From the NCBI GenBank assembly GCA_029207755.1, contig JARCOQ010000012.1:3678001-3742000 (forward strand): a DNA stretch of 64,000 nt, in the 5' to 3' direction. Source of the DNA: Chamaea fasciata (Eukaryota > Chordata > Aves > Passeriformes > Sylviidae). Both the position numbers and the translations under genes were made by a program. Of this stretch, positions 55,701 through 64,000 are shown piece after piece. The notes below the pieces were generated by a model. The model saw only the letters and a program-made list of their open reading frames with translations, was not told the origin of the DNA and did not search any database. Positions within the stretch are counted from its first letter, which is position 1. Each line of letters opens with the position of its first letter.

Positions 55701-58254
55701 TATCTTCCAGTATTTCTGGAAGTTTAGATAGGTTAAAAAGCAAAACGGAATGAATGTGTGCTGCAGGCATTACCTGTGTGCATGTTTATCTCTGGTTCAC
55801 GCTCCACGTACTCCATTACAGGTGGAAGGCCATAAGTAAGAGTTTCACTTTATTAAAATTGTGAGTTTCTGTGGCGTGTTCTCCAAACATTGACACTGAT
55901 TGTTTGGGACATAGAACTTCTGTGTAGAAATCCCTTGGTTTCCACATTAATCCCTACTCTCGATTTCCCAATGCACGCAAAAGCCAGGCTAATGGGTTAT
56001 CATGTTACAGGTTTTTCTAGGAATCTGGGTGTAGGAAAGCTCACTGGGATTTCTCTTTCAGGGCTGCTGCAATATTGTGTTTTCTCAGCCCACTGTTAAT
56101 AAATAGCGCCAGGGCTTTTAGTTCTTGGTGGGCTTTTAGACTAAAGACCGGGAACAAAATGGGTTTAGATTTCTAACATTGAAACTGTTCTTTTTTTTTC
56201 CTTAAGCTTCTGGAAGTTTTGATCTCCTTGACAACACTGACATCCATCTGCACTTCCCAGCTGGAGCTGTCACAAAAGATGGACCATCTGCTGGTGTTAC
56301 CATAGTAACCTGCCTTGCTTCACTCTTCAGTGGGCGGCTGGTGTGCTCAGATGTAGCCATGACTGGAGAAATTACACTGAGAGGCCTTGTTCTTCCAGTA
56401 AGCATCATTGGAGAAAAGAGCTAAGTTGTATTAATTGTCCCTGTTTCGGATATAAAATCTGTTTATAGCCACTTAGAAGAGAGTGGATCCAGAGCCCAGC
56501 AGGATCATTCCTTGGCACCACTGCAGTCTCTGCAGTTGGAAGAGGCCAGGCTGCTGCAGGACTGCCCCACTCCTCTGCTTTGTCTTTCGAGCTCAAGCCA
56601 GCCTTGATGTGGCTTTTTGGGAAAATACCTTAAAGTGTCTACTTGGGAAGGAAACCTCAAAGTCTTAAACTGCAAAGATGGCTCCAAAGTCTGCACTGCA
56701 GTTTCTAAACGTGCTTCCTCAGACTGTTGGAATAGAACTACCTCTGGTGTCTTTGAAAAGTTGTTTTAAAGCTCTCACAGTAACTGCACACAGGTTACTC
56801 CCAAATCCAGGGATCTGCTTCTGGGTTTCTCTCAAATGTTGGTCCTTGGATGTAGCTCAGCCAAGCGGGGTTTCCATAAAGCTTTGTCAAAGCAGGAAAG
56901 GAAAGCAGGTGTTAAACAGAGTTTAGTTAAAAGTGTCAGTGGAGCCTGGCACGGGTGCTGAAGCAGATGTGGGAGTTGTCATCTCACACCAAATGATGGC
57001 CAGGAGGAGGATGAAGCTGGAGTTCAGGGACAGGATTTTGTTTGCTGCAGAGGAGACTGAACTAGAGGTGCCCTGGTAGGCACCTGGGGAGGCTCTGGGG
57101 GCAGAGACTCTGCTGGGAGCCAGCTTAGCCCTGCAGCCAGCCTGTCCTGACTGCCCCAGGCAGTGCCCACTGTGTGCCTGCTGCTGAAGCTGTGCAGAGG
57201 TGAGCTGCCTGTGAATGTGACACCACACCGTGCTCCTTCCCCAGCTAGTCTGCAATCCTGCTGCTCTCAGTGACTGCAGTCCCAGGGGCTGCCCCTGCTC
57301 AGTGTGCAGCGCTGCCCAGAGCCGTGGCTCACCCCTGCCCTGGGTCACAGCAGCCCAGGGTTTGCCCTTTGCACTGTACAGGCCCTTCCTCTCCTCTGAA
57401 GCATTGTAAAATTACAAGTTTCTGCTCTCAGATGGTCTTTAGGAATAGAAAGGAGTTTGGAGGAAGAAGCTACAGCTCTAAGAAAAACTAATTTAACCCC
57501 CCTGTTTACATCTCATTAGCAATTCGACCCAGAGGCTGAGTGGAGCAGTGCCTCTCCGCTCCACAGGTTTGCTTTGCAGTGTGTATTTTGTTGTACAGCT
57601 CAAGTTATTTTTCACAACATTGCTTCTTTAAGACTCTTTTCCCCCTAAATCTAACACCGCCTTTATCTGAAAACTCTTCTGTTCCAATGCAGGTCCAGGA
57701 TTTCAGCACATGATATAAAAAAGATGAAGCGAAGGCCACTCTTGTTAAAGAAATTCCTGAAAAGCAACGACTTTTCCACTACTGATTCTCTTGTACCTGC
57801 ACCCCTAAATCTTTTTTTCTCGTTATTAGCTGTTACGGCATTCTTTCTGTAGCATATTAACGTATTTCCCTCATTAAGCACGTGATGAGCTACGACCCTG
57901 CATTTTTAATTGCTTTCCTAAATGACTGAGGGAGGCAGAACCTTCCGTCCAAAATTTAACTCCCGATGTGACGTTACCATAATTATTAGATTAGTTAATT
58001 GTTTTTATGCATGTATTTCTTCTCCTCCTTAGGTTGGGGGAATTAAAGACAAAGTGCTGGCAGCACACCGAGCTGGGCTGAAGAGAATTATCATTCCCCA
58101 GAGAAACGAGAAGGATCTGGAGGAGATTGCGGCGCCCGTGCGGCAGGAGCTGACCTTCGTGCTGGCCACGTGCCTGGACGAGGTGCTCAACGCCGCCTTC
58201 GACGGCGGCTTCGCGGTCAAGGCCAGCCTGGAGCACTTCAACAGCAAACTCTAG
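22561..58254 (+). CDS. LONP2: Lon protease homolog 2, peroxisomal (15 coding exons, complete)
   Basis: ATP-dependent Lon-type serine protease and chaperone of the peroxisomal matrix. In the family it degrades oxidised or misfolded matrix proteins and assists processing and import of PTS proteins. Joined exons are 22561-22793, 23621-23855, 24518-24649, 26240-26362, 27232-27392, 27587-27681, 28730-28988, 34596-34737, 40572-40722, 41240-41366, 42378-42511, 49988-50130, 54955-55162, 56207-56397 and 58033-58254. This gives 2556 nt and 851 residues; human LONP2 has 852. Every intron is GT-AG and the frame is intact throughout. The N-terminal substrate-binding domain is about residues 10-220. Walker A GPPGVGKT is at 374-381, Walker B FLLDEVD at 438-444, sensor-1 Asn491, Arg finger Arg503 and sensor-2 Arg561. 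The catalytic dyad is Ser742 (DGPSAG) and Lys785 (GGIKDK), 43 residues apart as in other Lons. The C-terminus NSKL is a PTS1 signal. The start is chosen for its Kozak context (G at -3 and +4) and alignment of IQIP with the mammalian start. Confidence 0.97.
22794..23620 (+). other. LONP2: LONP2 intron 1
   Basis: 827 nt, with its first 200 nt in the CpG island. Open frames crossing the donor (up to about 150 codons) are products of GC-rich DNA. No other gene seen. Confidence 0.9.
23621..23855 (+). CDS. LONP2: LONP2 exon 2 (residues 78-156)
   Basis: Acceptor TTTTTAG|GATTGG, donor GCAG|GTAATT. It encodes the core of the N-terminal domain ([20 protein letters not shown]). The exon ends in phase 0 after Gln156. 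Confidence 0.96.
23856..24517 (+). other. LONP2: LONP2 intron 2
   Basis: 662 nt between canonical GT and AG. No repeat or internal gene recognised. Confidence 0.9.
24518..24649 (+). CDS. LONP2: LONP2 exon 3 (residues 157-200)
   Basis: Acceptor GTTGTAG|CTGGTG, donor TGCAG|GTACCC. 132 nt, phase 0 at both ends, so it could be skipped without a frameshift. It encodes [20 protein letters not shown] and the following helix of the N-terminal domain. Confidence 0.96.
24650..26239 (+). other. LONP2: LONP2 intron 3
   Basis: 1590 nt, AT-rich. No recognisable repeats or RNA genes. Confidence 0.9.
26240..26362 (+). CDS. LONP2: LONP2 exon 4 (residues 201-241)
   Basis: Acceptor CTCTTAG|ATTTTA, donor AAAAGG|GTATGG. 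123 nt, phase 0 at both ends. It encodes the end of the substrate-binding domain ([19 protein letters not shown]) and leads into the long helical linker. Confidence 0.95.
26363..27231 (+). other. LONP2: LONP2 intron 4
   Basis: 869 nt, with A/T runs around 26580-26620. No internal gene seen. Confidence 0.9.
27232..27392 (+). CDS. LONP2: LONP2 exon 5 (residues 242-295)
   Basis: Acceptor TTGCACAG|GTTGTA, donor AAAAG|GTAGGA. It encodes an acidic low-complexity segment ([11 protein letters not shown]) in the linker, then [11 protein letters not shown]. The short 194-nt intron 5 follows. Codons are AT-rich, unlike exons 1 and 13. Confidence 0.95.
27587..27681 (+). CDS. LONP2: LONP2 exon 6 (residues 295-327)
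   Basis: Acceptor TTCCAG|ATTAAAG, donor AAAAG|GTAAAC. It encodes the motif [19 protein letters not shown], a hallmark of Lon proteins just before the AAA+ module. Confidence 0.96.
27682..28729 (+). other. LONP2: LONP2 intron 6
   Basis: 1048 nt, AT-rich. No recognisable repeats or RNA genes. Confidence 0.9.
28730..28988 (+). CDS. LONP2: LONP2 exon 7 (residues 327-413), Walker A
   Basis: Acceptor GTGCAG|ATCGCC, donor CACAG|GTAATT. It contains the AAA+ entry helices and Walker A GPPGVGKT at residues 374-381, then [20 protein letters not shown]. The 5.6-kb intron 7 follows. Confidence 0.97.
28989..34595 (+). other. LONP2: LONP2 intron 7
   Basis: 5607 nt. It contains A-rich patches (about 31270-31300 and 31801-31815), an A/C-rich low-complexity tract (about 33010-33110) and a T-rich patch (about 33625-33650). 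No known transposable element or RNA gene recognised. Confidence 0.85.
34596..34737 (+). CDS. LONP2: LONP2 exon 8 (residues 413-460), Walker B
   Basis: Acceptor TTTGCAG|GCGCAC, donor TTGAG|GTAAGA. It encodes [15 protein letters not shown] and Walker B FLLDEVDK at 438-445. The exon ends in phase 0 after Glu460. Confidence 0.97.
34738..40571 (+). other. LONP2: LONP2 intron 8
   Basis: 5834 nt. It includes a small direct repeat (GTGTGATGAGTGT at about 35325 and 35350) and a purine-rich GC patch (about 35830-36020). No exon-like or transposon-like block was recognised. Confidence 0.85.
40572..40722 (+). CDS. LONP2: LONP2 exon 9 (residues 461-511), sensor 1 and Arg finger
   Basis: Acceptor TTGTTCAG|GTCCTG, donor CCAG|GTAACA. 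It encodes [14 protein letters not shown], sensor 1 in IATANTT (Asn491) and the arginine finger in LLDRME (Arg503). Confidence 0.97.
40723..41239 (+). other. LONP2: LONP2 intron 9
   Basis: 517 nt. Nothing recognised apart from the splice signals. Confidence 0.9.
41240..41366 (+). CDS. LONP2: LONP2 exon 10 (residues 511-553)
   Basis: Acceptor TTTTTTAAG|GATACA, donor ACCAG|GTAAAT. It encodes [20 protein letters not shown], the small alpha-helical part of the AAA+ module. It reads TTLGIITR; as I recall, mammals have Asp in place of this Gly. Confidence 0.96.
41367..42377 (+). other. LONP2: LONP2 intron 10
   Basis: 1011 nt. The block at 41450-41680 is more complex and GC-richer than its surroundings and could be an old repeat, but I cannot name it. 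Confidence 0.85.
42378..42511 (+). CDS. LONP2: LONP2 exon 11 (residues 553-598), sensor 2
   Basis: Acceptor CCCGCAG|GTACAC, donor GAGAAG|GTGTGT. It encodes [20 protein letters not shown] with sensor-2 Arg561, then a variable polar linker. It is GC3-rich. The longest intron (7476 nt) follows. Confidence 0.95.
42512..49987 (+). other. LONP2: LONP2 intron 11 (largest)
   Basis: 7476 nt. It contains one CR1 end (49470-49635) and three short copies of TGTTAAAATTA at about 44156-44221. No other gene seen. Confidence 0.88.
49470..49635 (+). mobile_element. CR1 3' end in LONP2 intron 11, plus orientation
   Basis: The motif order matches avian CR1: CCCTTCCCTGCCAGGGTGGG, then CAGAAGCTGTGGCTGCCCCA, then GGCCTGGAGCAGCCTGGGAT and CCCAAACCGTTCTGATTCTG. 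The roughly 45 bp that usually separate the last two blocks are missing, so the copy has an internal deletion. It is in the sense orientation of the host gene. Confidence 0.88.
49988..50130 (+). CDS. LONP2: LONP2 exon 12 (residues 598-645)
   Basis: Acceptor CCCTTAG|ACTGCA, donor ATGGAG|GTAACG. It encodes the rest of the variable acidic linker, then the conserved [20 protein letters not shown] that joins the ATPase and protease domains. Confidence 0.96.
50131..54954 (+). other. LONP2: LONP2 intron 12
   Basis: 4824 nt, with a mosaic of AT-rich DNA and moderately GC-rich blocks (51870-52080, 53390-53700, 54320-54610). These blocks give open frames without similarity to known proteins. A pyrimidine tract lies at about 52490-52510. 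No gene recognised. Confidence 0.85.
54955..55162 (+). CDS. LONP2: LONP2 exon 13 (residues 646-715), protease domain start
   Basis: Acceptor TGTTCAG|GTGTCG, donor CAACG|GTGGGC. It encodes [20 protein letters not shown] and the [15 protein letters not shown] strand-helix of the Lon proteolytic domain. Third positions are almost all G or C, the most extreme of the gene. Confidence 0.97.
55163..56206 (+). other. LONP2: LONP2 intron 13
   Basis: 1044 nt. The GC-rich compositional block of exon 13 continues into the first 250 nt. A 248-codon antisense open frame over exon 13 and this intron is a composition effect. Confidence 0.88.
56207..56397 (+). CDS. LONP2: LONP2 exon 14 (residues 715-778), catalytic serine
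   Basis: Acceptor CCTTAAG|CTTCTG, donor CTTCCA|GTAAGC. It encodes [19 protein letters not shown] with nucleophile Ser742, then [14 protein letters not shown]. It ends in phase 0. Its AT-richer codons contrast with flanking exons 13 and 15. Confidence 0.97.
56398..58032 (+). other. LONP2: LONP2 intron 14
   Basis: 1635 nt with a GC-richer block at about 56930-57380. No recognisable element. Confidence 0.88.
58033..58254 (+). CDS. LONP2: LONP2 exon 15 (residues 779-851), catalytic lysine and PTS1
   Basis: Acceptor CTCCTTAG|GTTGGG. It encodes [17 protein letters not shown] with catalytic Lys785, the last helices ([14 protein letters not shown]) and the terminal NSKL. SKL is the canonical type-1 peroxisomal targeting signal recognised by PEX5. 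The stop TAG is at 58252-58254. Confidence 0.97.
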   Translation, partial: VGGIKDKVLAAHRAGLKRIIIPQRNEKDLEEIAAPVRQELTFVLATCLDEVLNAAFDGGFAVKASLEHFNSKL

Positions 58255-59570
58255 GCACGGGCTGAGCGTTCTTCTCTCTCCACTTCCATAGTCCTTGATC
58301 TCTTTCAGCCGCATTTCGGTGTCAGGTACAGCTGTGAGCCAAAGGGGATTGTTAAACGGGGGTGTCAGTGCTGTCCAAAGGCGGGTGCTGCTGCTGCTGC
58401 TGCAGTTACCAGCCCGGAACTGCACTTCGTGGGCGTTTGCTGCTTTTTATCAGCAAAGAATCCTAAATCTCGTTTCCTGATGGATGAGAAAATTCCTTAG
58501 CCTGTCAGGGACCTGTGTATGTACACGGCAGCAGCTGGTCACATCCTTAGAGAGGGAATAATGTGCAACAGGAGAGAGGCTCATAGGTGGGGTTGTTTCA
58601 AAAAGCAAACTGATTTAGTGTAAGTTTACTTATTTACAAAATATCTGTAATAATTGAATAATGAGTAATAATGTGCTAAGGAGCCGTGGTGTTGGGGGAA
58701 AATAAAGGTTTTGAAATGTAAAAAATACGCTTAAGGCATCTGAAGAGAAGCACTATGGCCTAATAAATGAAGTTAGGAAGTTCTTTCAGCACTTGGTTCT
58801 AGTTTGTAGCAAGGCCACTGCAGACACCCATCGGCAAACGCAGGAAGCAATGCCAGAACTGAAATGTGGGAAGTGTTGTGTAGGAAAGGACAGAACACAT
58901 CAGTTCCCATCTGCACAGCTGTCCCTGCAGCAGCAGGGGGCTGGAGTGTGCCTGAGGCCTTAATGAAAAAACCCAGTAATGTTTTGGAGGGACAGAGCGC
59001 TTGTCCTTCATTCCTACCCACTACAAACCCACTTGGTTCTGGGATGCCAGAGCTTGGAGGTTCACCTGTGAAAATGAAATCTATTTGAGCAATGCCAAGA
59101 AGATTCTGAATCATTATTCACTGTGAATAATGCAAGGTTCAAGAAGTCTGGCAGCCTCCCTGTCCTTTGATAGCTTTGTCTCTTATCCCCCCTTGAACCT
59201 CAGTGAGAACTGCACTTCAGTGTCTGATCCGGGCCCTTGGCATTGTTTATTCCAGGGTCAGCCCCACACACCAGTGCTGGATGTTGTTACACCCTTCTCT
59301 TGTTCGCTGGTTCTGAAACAAACCCTAAAGTGCTTATGAAACACAAACTGTACCAGTGACAACAGCCTGTTCTAGAAGCTGCCTAAAAATTAGAGTTTGC
59401 TTTGCTTTCATTTTCCTAGATAACAAAGGTGATTTACCTGGAACGTAACAGCGCTGATTGTAATCGATTCAGTGAAATTTCAACACCTATTTTACAGAGG
59501 ATTTTACAGCTTCGACAAAAGACTTAATCTAATAAAGTGATAAAAATAAAACTTGCTTCTGTGTCAGTAT
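58255..59570 (+). other. LONP2: LONP2 3' UTR (probable extent)
   Basis: Non-coding sequence after the stop codon. Candidate poly(A) signals are AATAAA at 58701-58706, 58762-58767, 59531-59536 and 59545-59550. The last pair is followed by TTCTGTGTCAG, a GU/U-rich downstream element, and is my favoured distal site. The 58762 signal has GTT/TTCT-rich sequence after it and could give a shorter isoform. Confidence 0.55.
59545..59550 (+). terminator. LONP2: Candidate distal poly(A) signal of LONP2
   Basis: A canonical AATAAA hexamer, paired with a second one 14 nt upstream, with GU-rich sequence 15-25 nt downstream. The assignment is inferred from position. Confidence 0.4.
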
Positions 59571-62500
59571 TTTAAGAGCTCTACTCTTAGTCGCTCACAT
59601 GCCAAGTGCCGAGACTAGGGACAACGGCTCCAGTCTCTGAACACGTTCTGCCTCATGAGAAACACGCAGGGAAGAAGTGCAGAGAAACTTCCCCCCGAGT
59701 AAACCCCCAGCCTGGTAACTCTGCGCTGCTGCTTTGCTTCTGATCAAAGCAGGAGGGAAAAATCCTTTACCAAACAGATGGAGAAACAATCCTGCACTGC
59801 TCTGCTCTATCAGAGCACCGACATGCTCGGAATTCCAGCAGAGTCTGTTTACACATGGACAAAACAAATCGGCTTTTTTTTTAAAGGAGAATAAGGACTG
59901 CTAAAAAAGGTTTGCAGCAGGGCAAAACAGGGAGCTGCTCCCCAGAAAAGTTAAAGGATGACTTTCTGTCTGACACACCACTCCAATTCCTAAGTCTTGT
60001 CCCCACGGACTCCACACGAAGGTGGAGTTTAACGCCACGCTGAAGATAATGCCAGGCATTTACTGCCAGCTTTTCCTGTCCCTGCTGCCAGAGCTGGAGG
60101 AGGTTCTGTTGCTGTGTTGAGATTTTTTTAAACAAACATAAGCATCACCCATTATAGCAGACACTACAGCCGCACTTCAGCGCCTTTTGTTTTCCTTCCC
60201 CGAGCACAATAATCCTGTGCGGCAGTGAGCCAGAGCAGGGCAGAACTTCTGAAGGGATGTCAATACCCTGGGGAGCATCTGCTCAGGAACAGTTAGATGG
60301 ACCACAGATTAAACTTGTGTCCCTCAGAAAAATACCCCAAAATAGCTGAAGTTTATCAAAAGTAAAGGCAGTGGTAGCTCCTTTCCTGTATCCACACTAA
60401 AAACTGCTGCAGATAGTAACTTTCTCACTGGAACAACTGCTTTAATCACAGCAGCTTGGAAAAGATTCTGGATAAAACAACAGGACAGGCAGGATTACAA
60501 AATCATTCACCTGCTTTAATTTTAAAGCACTACTGCAAACAAGAACTAGCAGGAACTGTCACAACAATCAAAATATTTACATCCACATTTGTCAAATATT
60601 TTAAGGCTTTTTTTTTTTAAAGGGCAATGAAAAACCACGGAGGTAGTGCTAGCAGACAAATGCAAGATCTACTGTGTTTCATCTTTTAGAGACGAATTTG
60701 AATACTCCTCCCCAACAGAGCCAAGTAAAACAGCACTTTCTAAAATAAACAGCTAATGTTAAGACAATGCCAGGCTTTAATACACCATTTATTTCAGATA
60801 AGGTAGTAAACCGTACATATTTCTGGATGGTTTCTTTTTTCATATATAACAGTGTAGCTGACTTACCAGATCCTCGCACTCTTTAGGCTCCTAATACTTC
60901 TGAGGATCTGGGCCTAAGGGTAATTCCGTAATTCCATCTGATGACGGATATTAAAGGTTTTATACAATTATTCAACACCAAATGGAGCAACGCTAATTTA
61001 CATTACAGTACGTCAGCACACAGCAGTTCTGCCATAGCTCGTGTCCTGTGTGAAACATGAACCAACCTGTCTGAGCACGGCAGGCAGCTCCTCCAGCTCA
61101 CCGCAGAGGCCGCTCCTGAAGGGCCCTGGCAGAGCGCAGCCCTGACCTTCAGCCCACGGTGCCCCAGTGCACTCCCTGCGCCTCAGCACGAGGGTTCAGG
61201 GCTGGCAGGGCTCCTGGGGACGCAGCCCCACTGACCCCTCCCCAGCAGCAGCAGTGACCAGCCCTGGCCTCGCTCACAGGGGCCACAACAGCTGCTCCAG
61301 CACGTTCCCTCAGCACCACCAGAGCCAGGCAGGCACCGGGGAGCAAGGCGGATGTGGGCTCCTCCAAAAAGAGCGTTTAGCAAACTTTCTGGTAAAGACA
61401 AACCGGAGGTTAATGTAGACAAGCTTAACTAGGTGAGAACAATTACTGAATTTGGACAACTGCAAACAGTTGGCTGTATATTCAAAAGGAAAAAAATGCT
61501 AGATTGCAGGAGTTTTGGAAGCATTTATCTACTGTCACAAGGTAGCAGTACATCTTTTAAATTACATCTGTGCACAGTTCAAACAGTCTAAGTATCAAAT
61601 TTTCAGAGTGAAACTTCTACTACGTGAAGCCAACTATTTCTGTAGTATTTTATTAACCCAACCCAATGGGTTTTTATGTTCCTTACCTGTAGAACTACTT
61701 ACCTCATCATGCATCAAAAATAATAAGAACAAGAGTTGTCTTAACAGATCAACTTCTGATAAGAAAGTTAAGACAGTGCACAGTAAATAAACTGTATTTT
61801 AATGTGTTACAAAAGTAGTCAATAGCCAGACCAGCTCCCCGACACGTCCGCTAGCACTTGGTTTGACAGAGATTTCATTTCCTTCCTGCTCCAGGTGGAA
61901 GAGCTTTTCCCCTGCTCTTGTCTGTGTCTGTTTTGTAACACAAATCCCGTTTACATTCGTGGTTCAGGTCTGCACATACAGGCAGTCTGCATAAAGCCCA
62001 GTATCCTTCCAAAGCCTTTGGGGCTGGCCAGTCACACCTGGAAGAGATTTATCTGCATTGTCATGTGGATCATGTCACCAAAATGAGATACGAAAGTCAC
62101 TTCCAGACAGTTGCTTTAGTAACAACCAAAAGACATGAAGACAAGAAACTGAGCGAGAGCATCAACGTGTCAAACTTTGAGCTAAAGCAAAAAGCAGAAG
62201 TTGGCTGTGTTTTTTTCATTTGCCAGGTAATCCTTTAATGACAAATATAAAAAGACTGAAAACATCTCACTCTGACTGCCTTTTTTTTTCAGACAAATGG
62301 TCTGCTTTTATAATACAAATATTGTGTAATACAATACTTTCTCTGAACTGCAAACCAACAAATACAAGGATGCAATCAATTTTCTAAGCATCTCTAAATT
62401 TGAAATGTGAATTACTATTTTTTTTTTAAATTTGGAAAGCTCTTAATAATTGTTCATTTTTGTTAGAAGATAACTCAAAGTACAACAACATCTAAGACCT

Positions 62501-62754
62501 GTTTTTAAAGGAGCTGTCTTTCCTGACACATCTTTGAACATAAGCACTCCTTTCGAGTTCAGTACATTCACAAATAGCTCAATTAAGAACAGTATCACCA
62601 ATGAACCGACTACTGGAAAGAGACAAAATTTACCAAACATACAGAAATATAAGTTTTACCATAGCAATTATGCATATCAAAAGATGACACCTGTAATTAA
62701 TTTTAAAAAGATACAAAAAAGAGAAAAACCTGAATTACAGAAAAGAAAGTCATA
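59571..62754. other. Convergent intergenic interval, no gene seen
   Basis: Lies between the LONP2 and SIAH1 3' ends. It includes a GC-rich block at about 61080-61350 in AT-rich DNA and several T8-T10/A-rich runs. It may be partly transcribed as a long SIAH1 3' UTR from the minus strand. No protein-coding exon recognised. Confidence 0.5.
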
Positions 62755-63281
62755 TTTATTTAATGAAAAACTAGAAGTTAATAAAAATTAGCAAATACAC
62801 AAAAAATATACACAAACAGCAGCAATACTATGTAGTGACTTACAAAGGGGGGGTGGGGAGGAGGAGGGGAAGCAGTGGCTGGAGACCAGACCGCTCAACA
62901 TGGCTTGTCAGTCAAAGGGGGAGGAAAAAAACACAAACAAAAACACGGAACAGTATCCTTTTCAACAGTACAATCAATCTACAAACAAGTTTTTAGAATT
63001 ATTTTACAACATTTCCTGTAGAATCAATTCTTAATACAAAAGATGCCCATTTTGGGTGTATATATATTTTCAGTGGTTTACTGTTGACTTATTTTAAATA
63101 TATTAGTTACTACATGCAACTGCTTCCTGTAATTTAACAGCCTTTCCTTTTATTTACCTTCATTTATGTCTACCCTCCATCTACCAAATAATTTGTCTGA
63201 CAGTCAAAGATGGTTACCCTATTTCTGCTAAATTAAATGCAACGGTTTGAAACACTGGCCTGAAGAGGTTTGATTGCCATT
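62755..63281 (-). other. SIAH1: SIAH1 3' UTR (probable proximal part)
   Basis: Directly follows the SIAH1 stop codon on the minus strand. It is AT-rich, with minus-strand AATAAA hexamers at 63149-63154 and 62755-62760. It includes a G-run tract on the plus strand (62847-62869), which would be C-rich in the transcript. The true end could lie further left. Confidence 0.5.
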
Positions 63282-64000
63282 TCAACACATGGATATAGTT
63301 ACGTTGATGCCTAAATTGCCATTTTCTGCAAAGAGCTGTGCAATGCTGGTGTCAAAGACTAGACAGTCACTATTCATAATGGCTGTTGCAATTCCCTCAT
63401 GAATGGATCGAGGAGTTGCTTCCCAAGTCAATCGCCGCCTATGCCCGTTTAGCTCGAGTCGATAAGCAAAGTTTTCTGCCTGCTTGCGTGTTCCTATCAG
63501 CTGTACAATTGCAAAGAACTGCTGGTGACCATCGTATTTTTCCTGTTTCTCCAACACTAGCATGAAATGAAAGCCAAAACAAGACTGCATCATAACCCAG
63601 TCAACAGCACCAGGAAGATTAATGTCCGTGGCCAGGAACACTATATCTTCTCCCTGCAGCGTCGTAATTGACTTGTGCTGATGCATCAGGTGCGGCATGA
63701 CAGCATCCAGAGAGCCTTGCCATTTACACGAAGCACCGGGACAGGGGCAGGAGTAAGGCCTGAACTCACAGAGCTCCTCGTGGTCTGCTTTCTCTGTGTG
63801 CGGCAGAGTTATCTCGCAGCCGGAAGAGGCGTATTTACACGGGAAGAGTACGGAGTTGGCCACTTTCTCCATGGCCAGGTTCCGGATGGAGCCCAGCGGG
63901 CCGCGGCAAGTGGGGCAGCACGTGAGTTTGGGCCGACAGTTGCTACAGACCAGATGGCCGCTCTGACACTGCAGGATGGGTGGCAGCACATAGTCAAAGC
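63282..64000 (-). CDS. SIAH1: E3 ubiquitin-protein ligase SIAH1, C-terminal coding exon (partial)
   Basis: RING E3 ligase that, in the family, binds E2 enzymes and drives proteasomal degradation of targets carrying a PxAxVxP motif (for example DCC, PHD-type hydroxylases, beta-catenin through SIP). 238 full residues are visible to the stop at 63282-63284; the family length is 282, so about 44 N-terminal residues lie beyond the window. Visible parts are the rest of the RING finger ([16 protein letters not shown]), the two SIAH zinc fingers (C-KYASSGC with [11 protein letters not shown], then CPCPGASC with HLMHQH), and the beta-sandwich substrate-binding domain from about residue 150 to the end (NVTISMC). 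The frame remains open to the window edge (FDYV), matching the known single large coding exon. The sequence looks virtually identical to mammalian SIAH1 as I recall it, as expected for this very conserved protein. It is convergent with LONP2. Confidence 0.97.
   Translation of the reverse strand, partial: FDYVLPPILQCQSGHLVCSNCRPKLTCCPTCRGPLGSIRNLAMEKVANSVLFPCKYASSGCEITLPHTEKADHEELCEFRPYSCPCPGASCKWQGSLDAVMPHLMHQHKSITTLQGEDIVFLATDINLPGAVDWVMMQSCFGFHFMLVLEKQEKYDGHQQFFAIVQLIGTRKQAENFAYRLELNGHRRRLTWEATPRSIHEGIATAIMNSDCLVFDTSIAQLFAENGNLGINVTISMC

Overview
The window is vertebrate nuclear DNA, almost certainly from a bird. Four things point there: short chicken-repeat-1 (CR1) retrotransposon ends, a compact LONP2 gene (about 36 kb from start to stop codon), an open reading frame resembling the N-terminus of the bird-expanded ITPRIPL1-like family, and AT-rich introns around a GC-rich CpG-island promoter. 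Passerine ancestry is possible but rests only on the ITPRIPL1-like fragment and the CR1 types.

Layout. 1-22150 is mostly non-coding. It holds one CR1 3' end (840-1355, minus), several microsatellites and homopolymer tracts, a truncated ITPRIPL1-like coding remnant (8438-9070) followed by a degenerate tandem duplication of about 150 bp, an orphan CpG island (9660-10230), a 42-bp-period minisatellite (about 12405-12590) next to a hexanucleotide array, and a second CR1 end (21775-21980, plus). 22150-22990 is the CpG island of LONP2. 22561-58254 is the complete 15-coding-exon LONP2 gene on the plus strand. All splice sites are GT-AG, the reading frame closes exactly, the predicted protein has 851 residues, and it ends in the peroxisomal targeting tripeptide SKL. 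58255 to about 59570 is the LONP2 3' UTR. The interval to 63281 holds no other gene and probably contains the SIAH1 3' UTR. 63282-64000 is the last coding exon of SIAH1 on the minus strand, cut by the window edge.

LONP2 and SIAH1 are convergent, as they are in other vertebrates. LONP2 is an ATP-dependent Lon-type protease and chaperone of the peroxisome matrix. SIAH1 is a cytosolic/nuclear RING E3 ubiquitin ligase. Nothing in the sequence links them functionally beyond adjacency, although their 3' ends could overlap if long UTRs are used.

I found no undescribed biological system. The points most worth a second look are the ITPRIPL1-like fragment next to an orphan CpG island, the GC-box minisatellite and strong-context uORF upstream of the LONP2 start, the 42-bp repeat that stays open on the minus strand, and the sharp exon-to-exon GC3 differences within LONP2. 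Positions were worked out by eye. Homologies are from memory of the families, not from a search.
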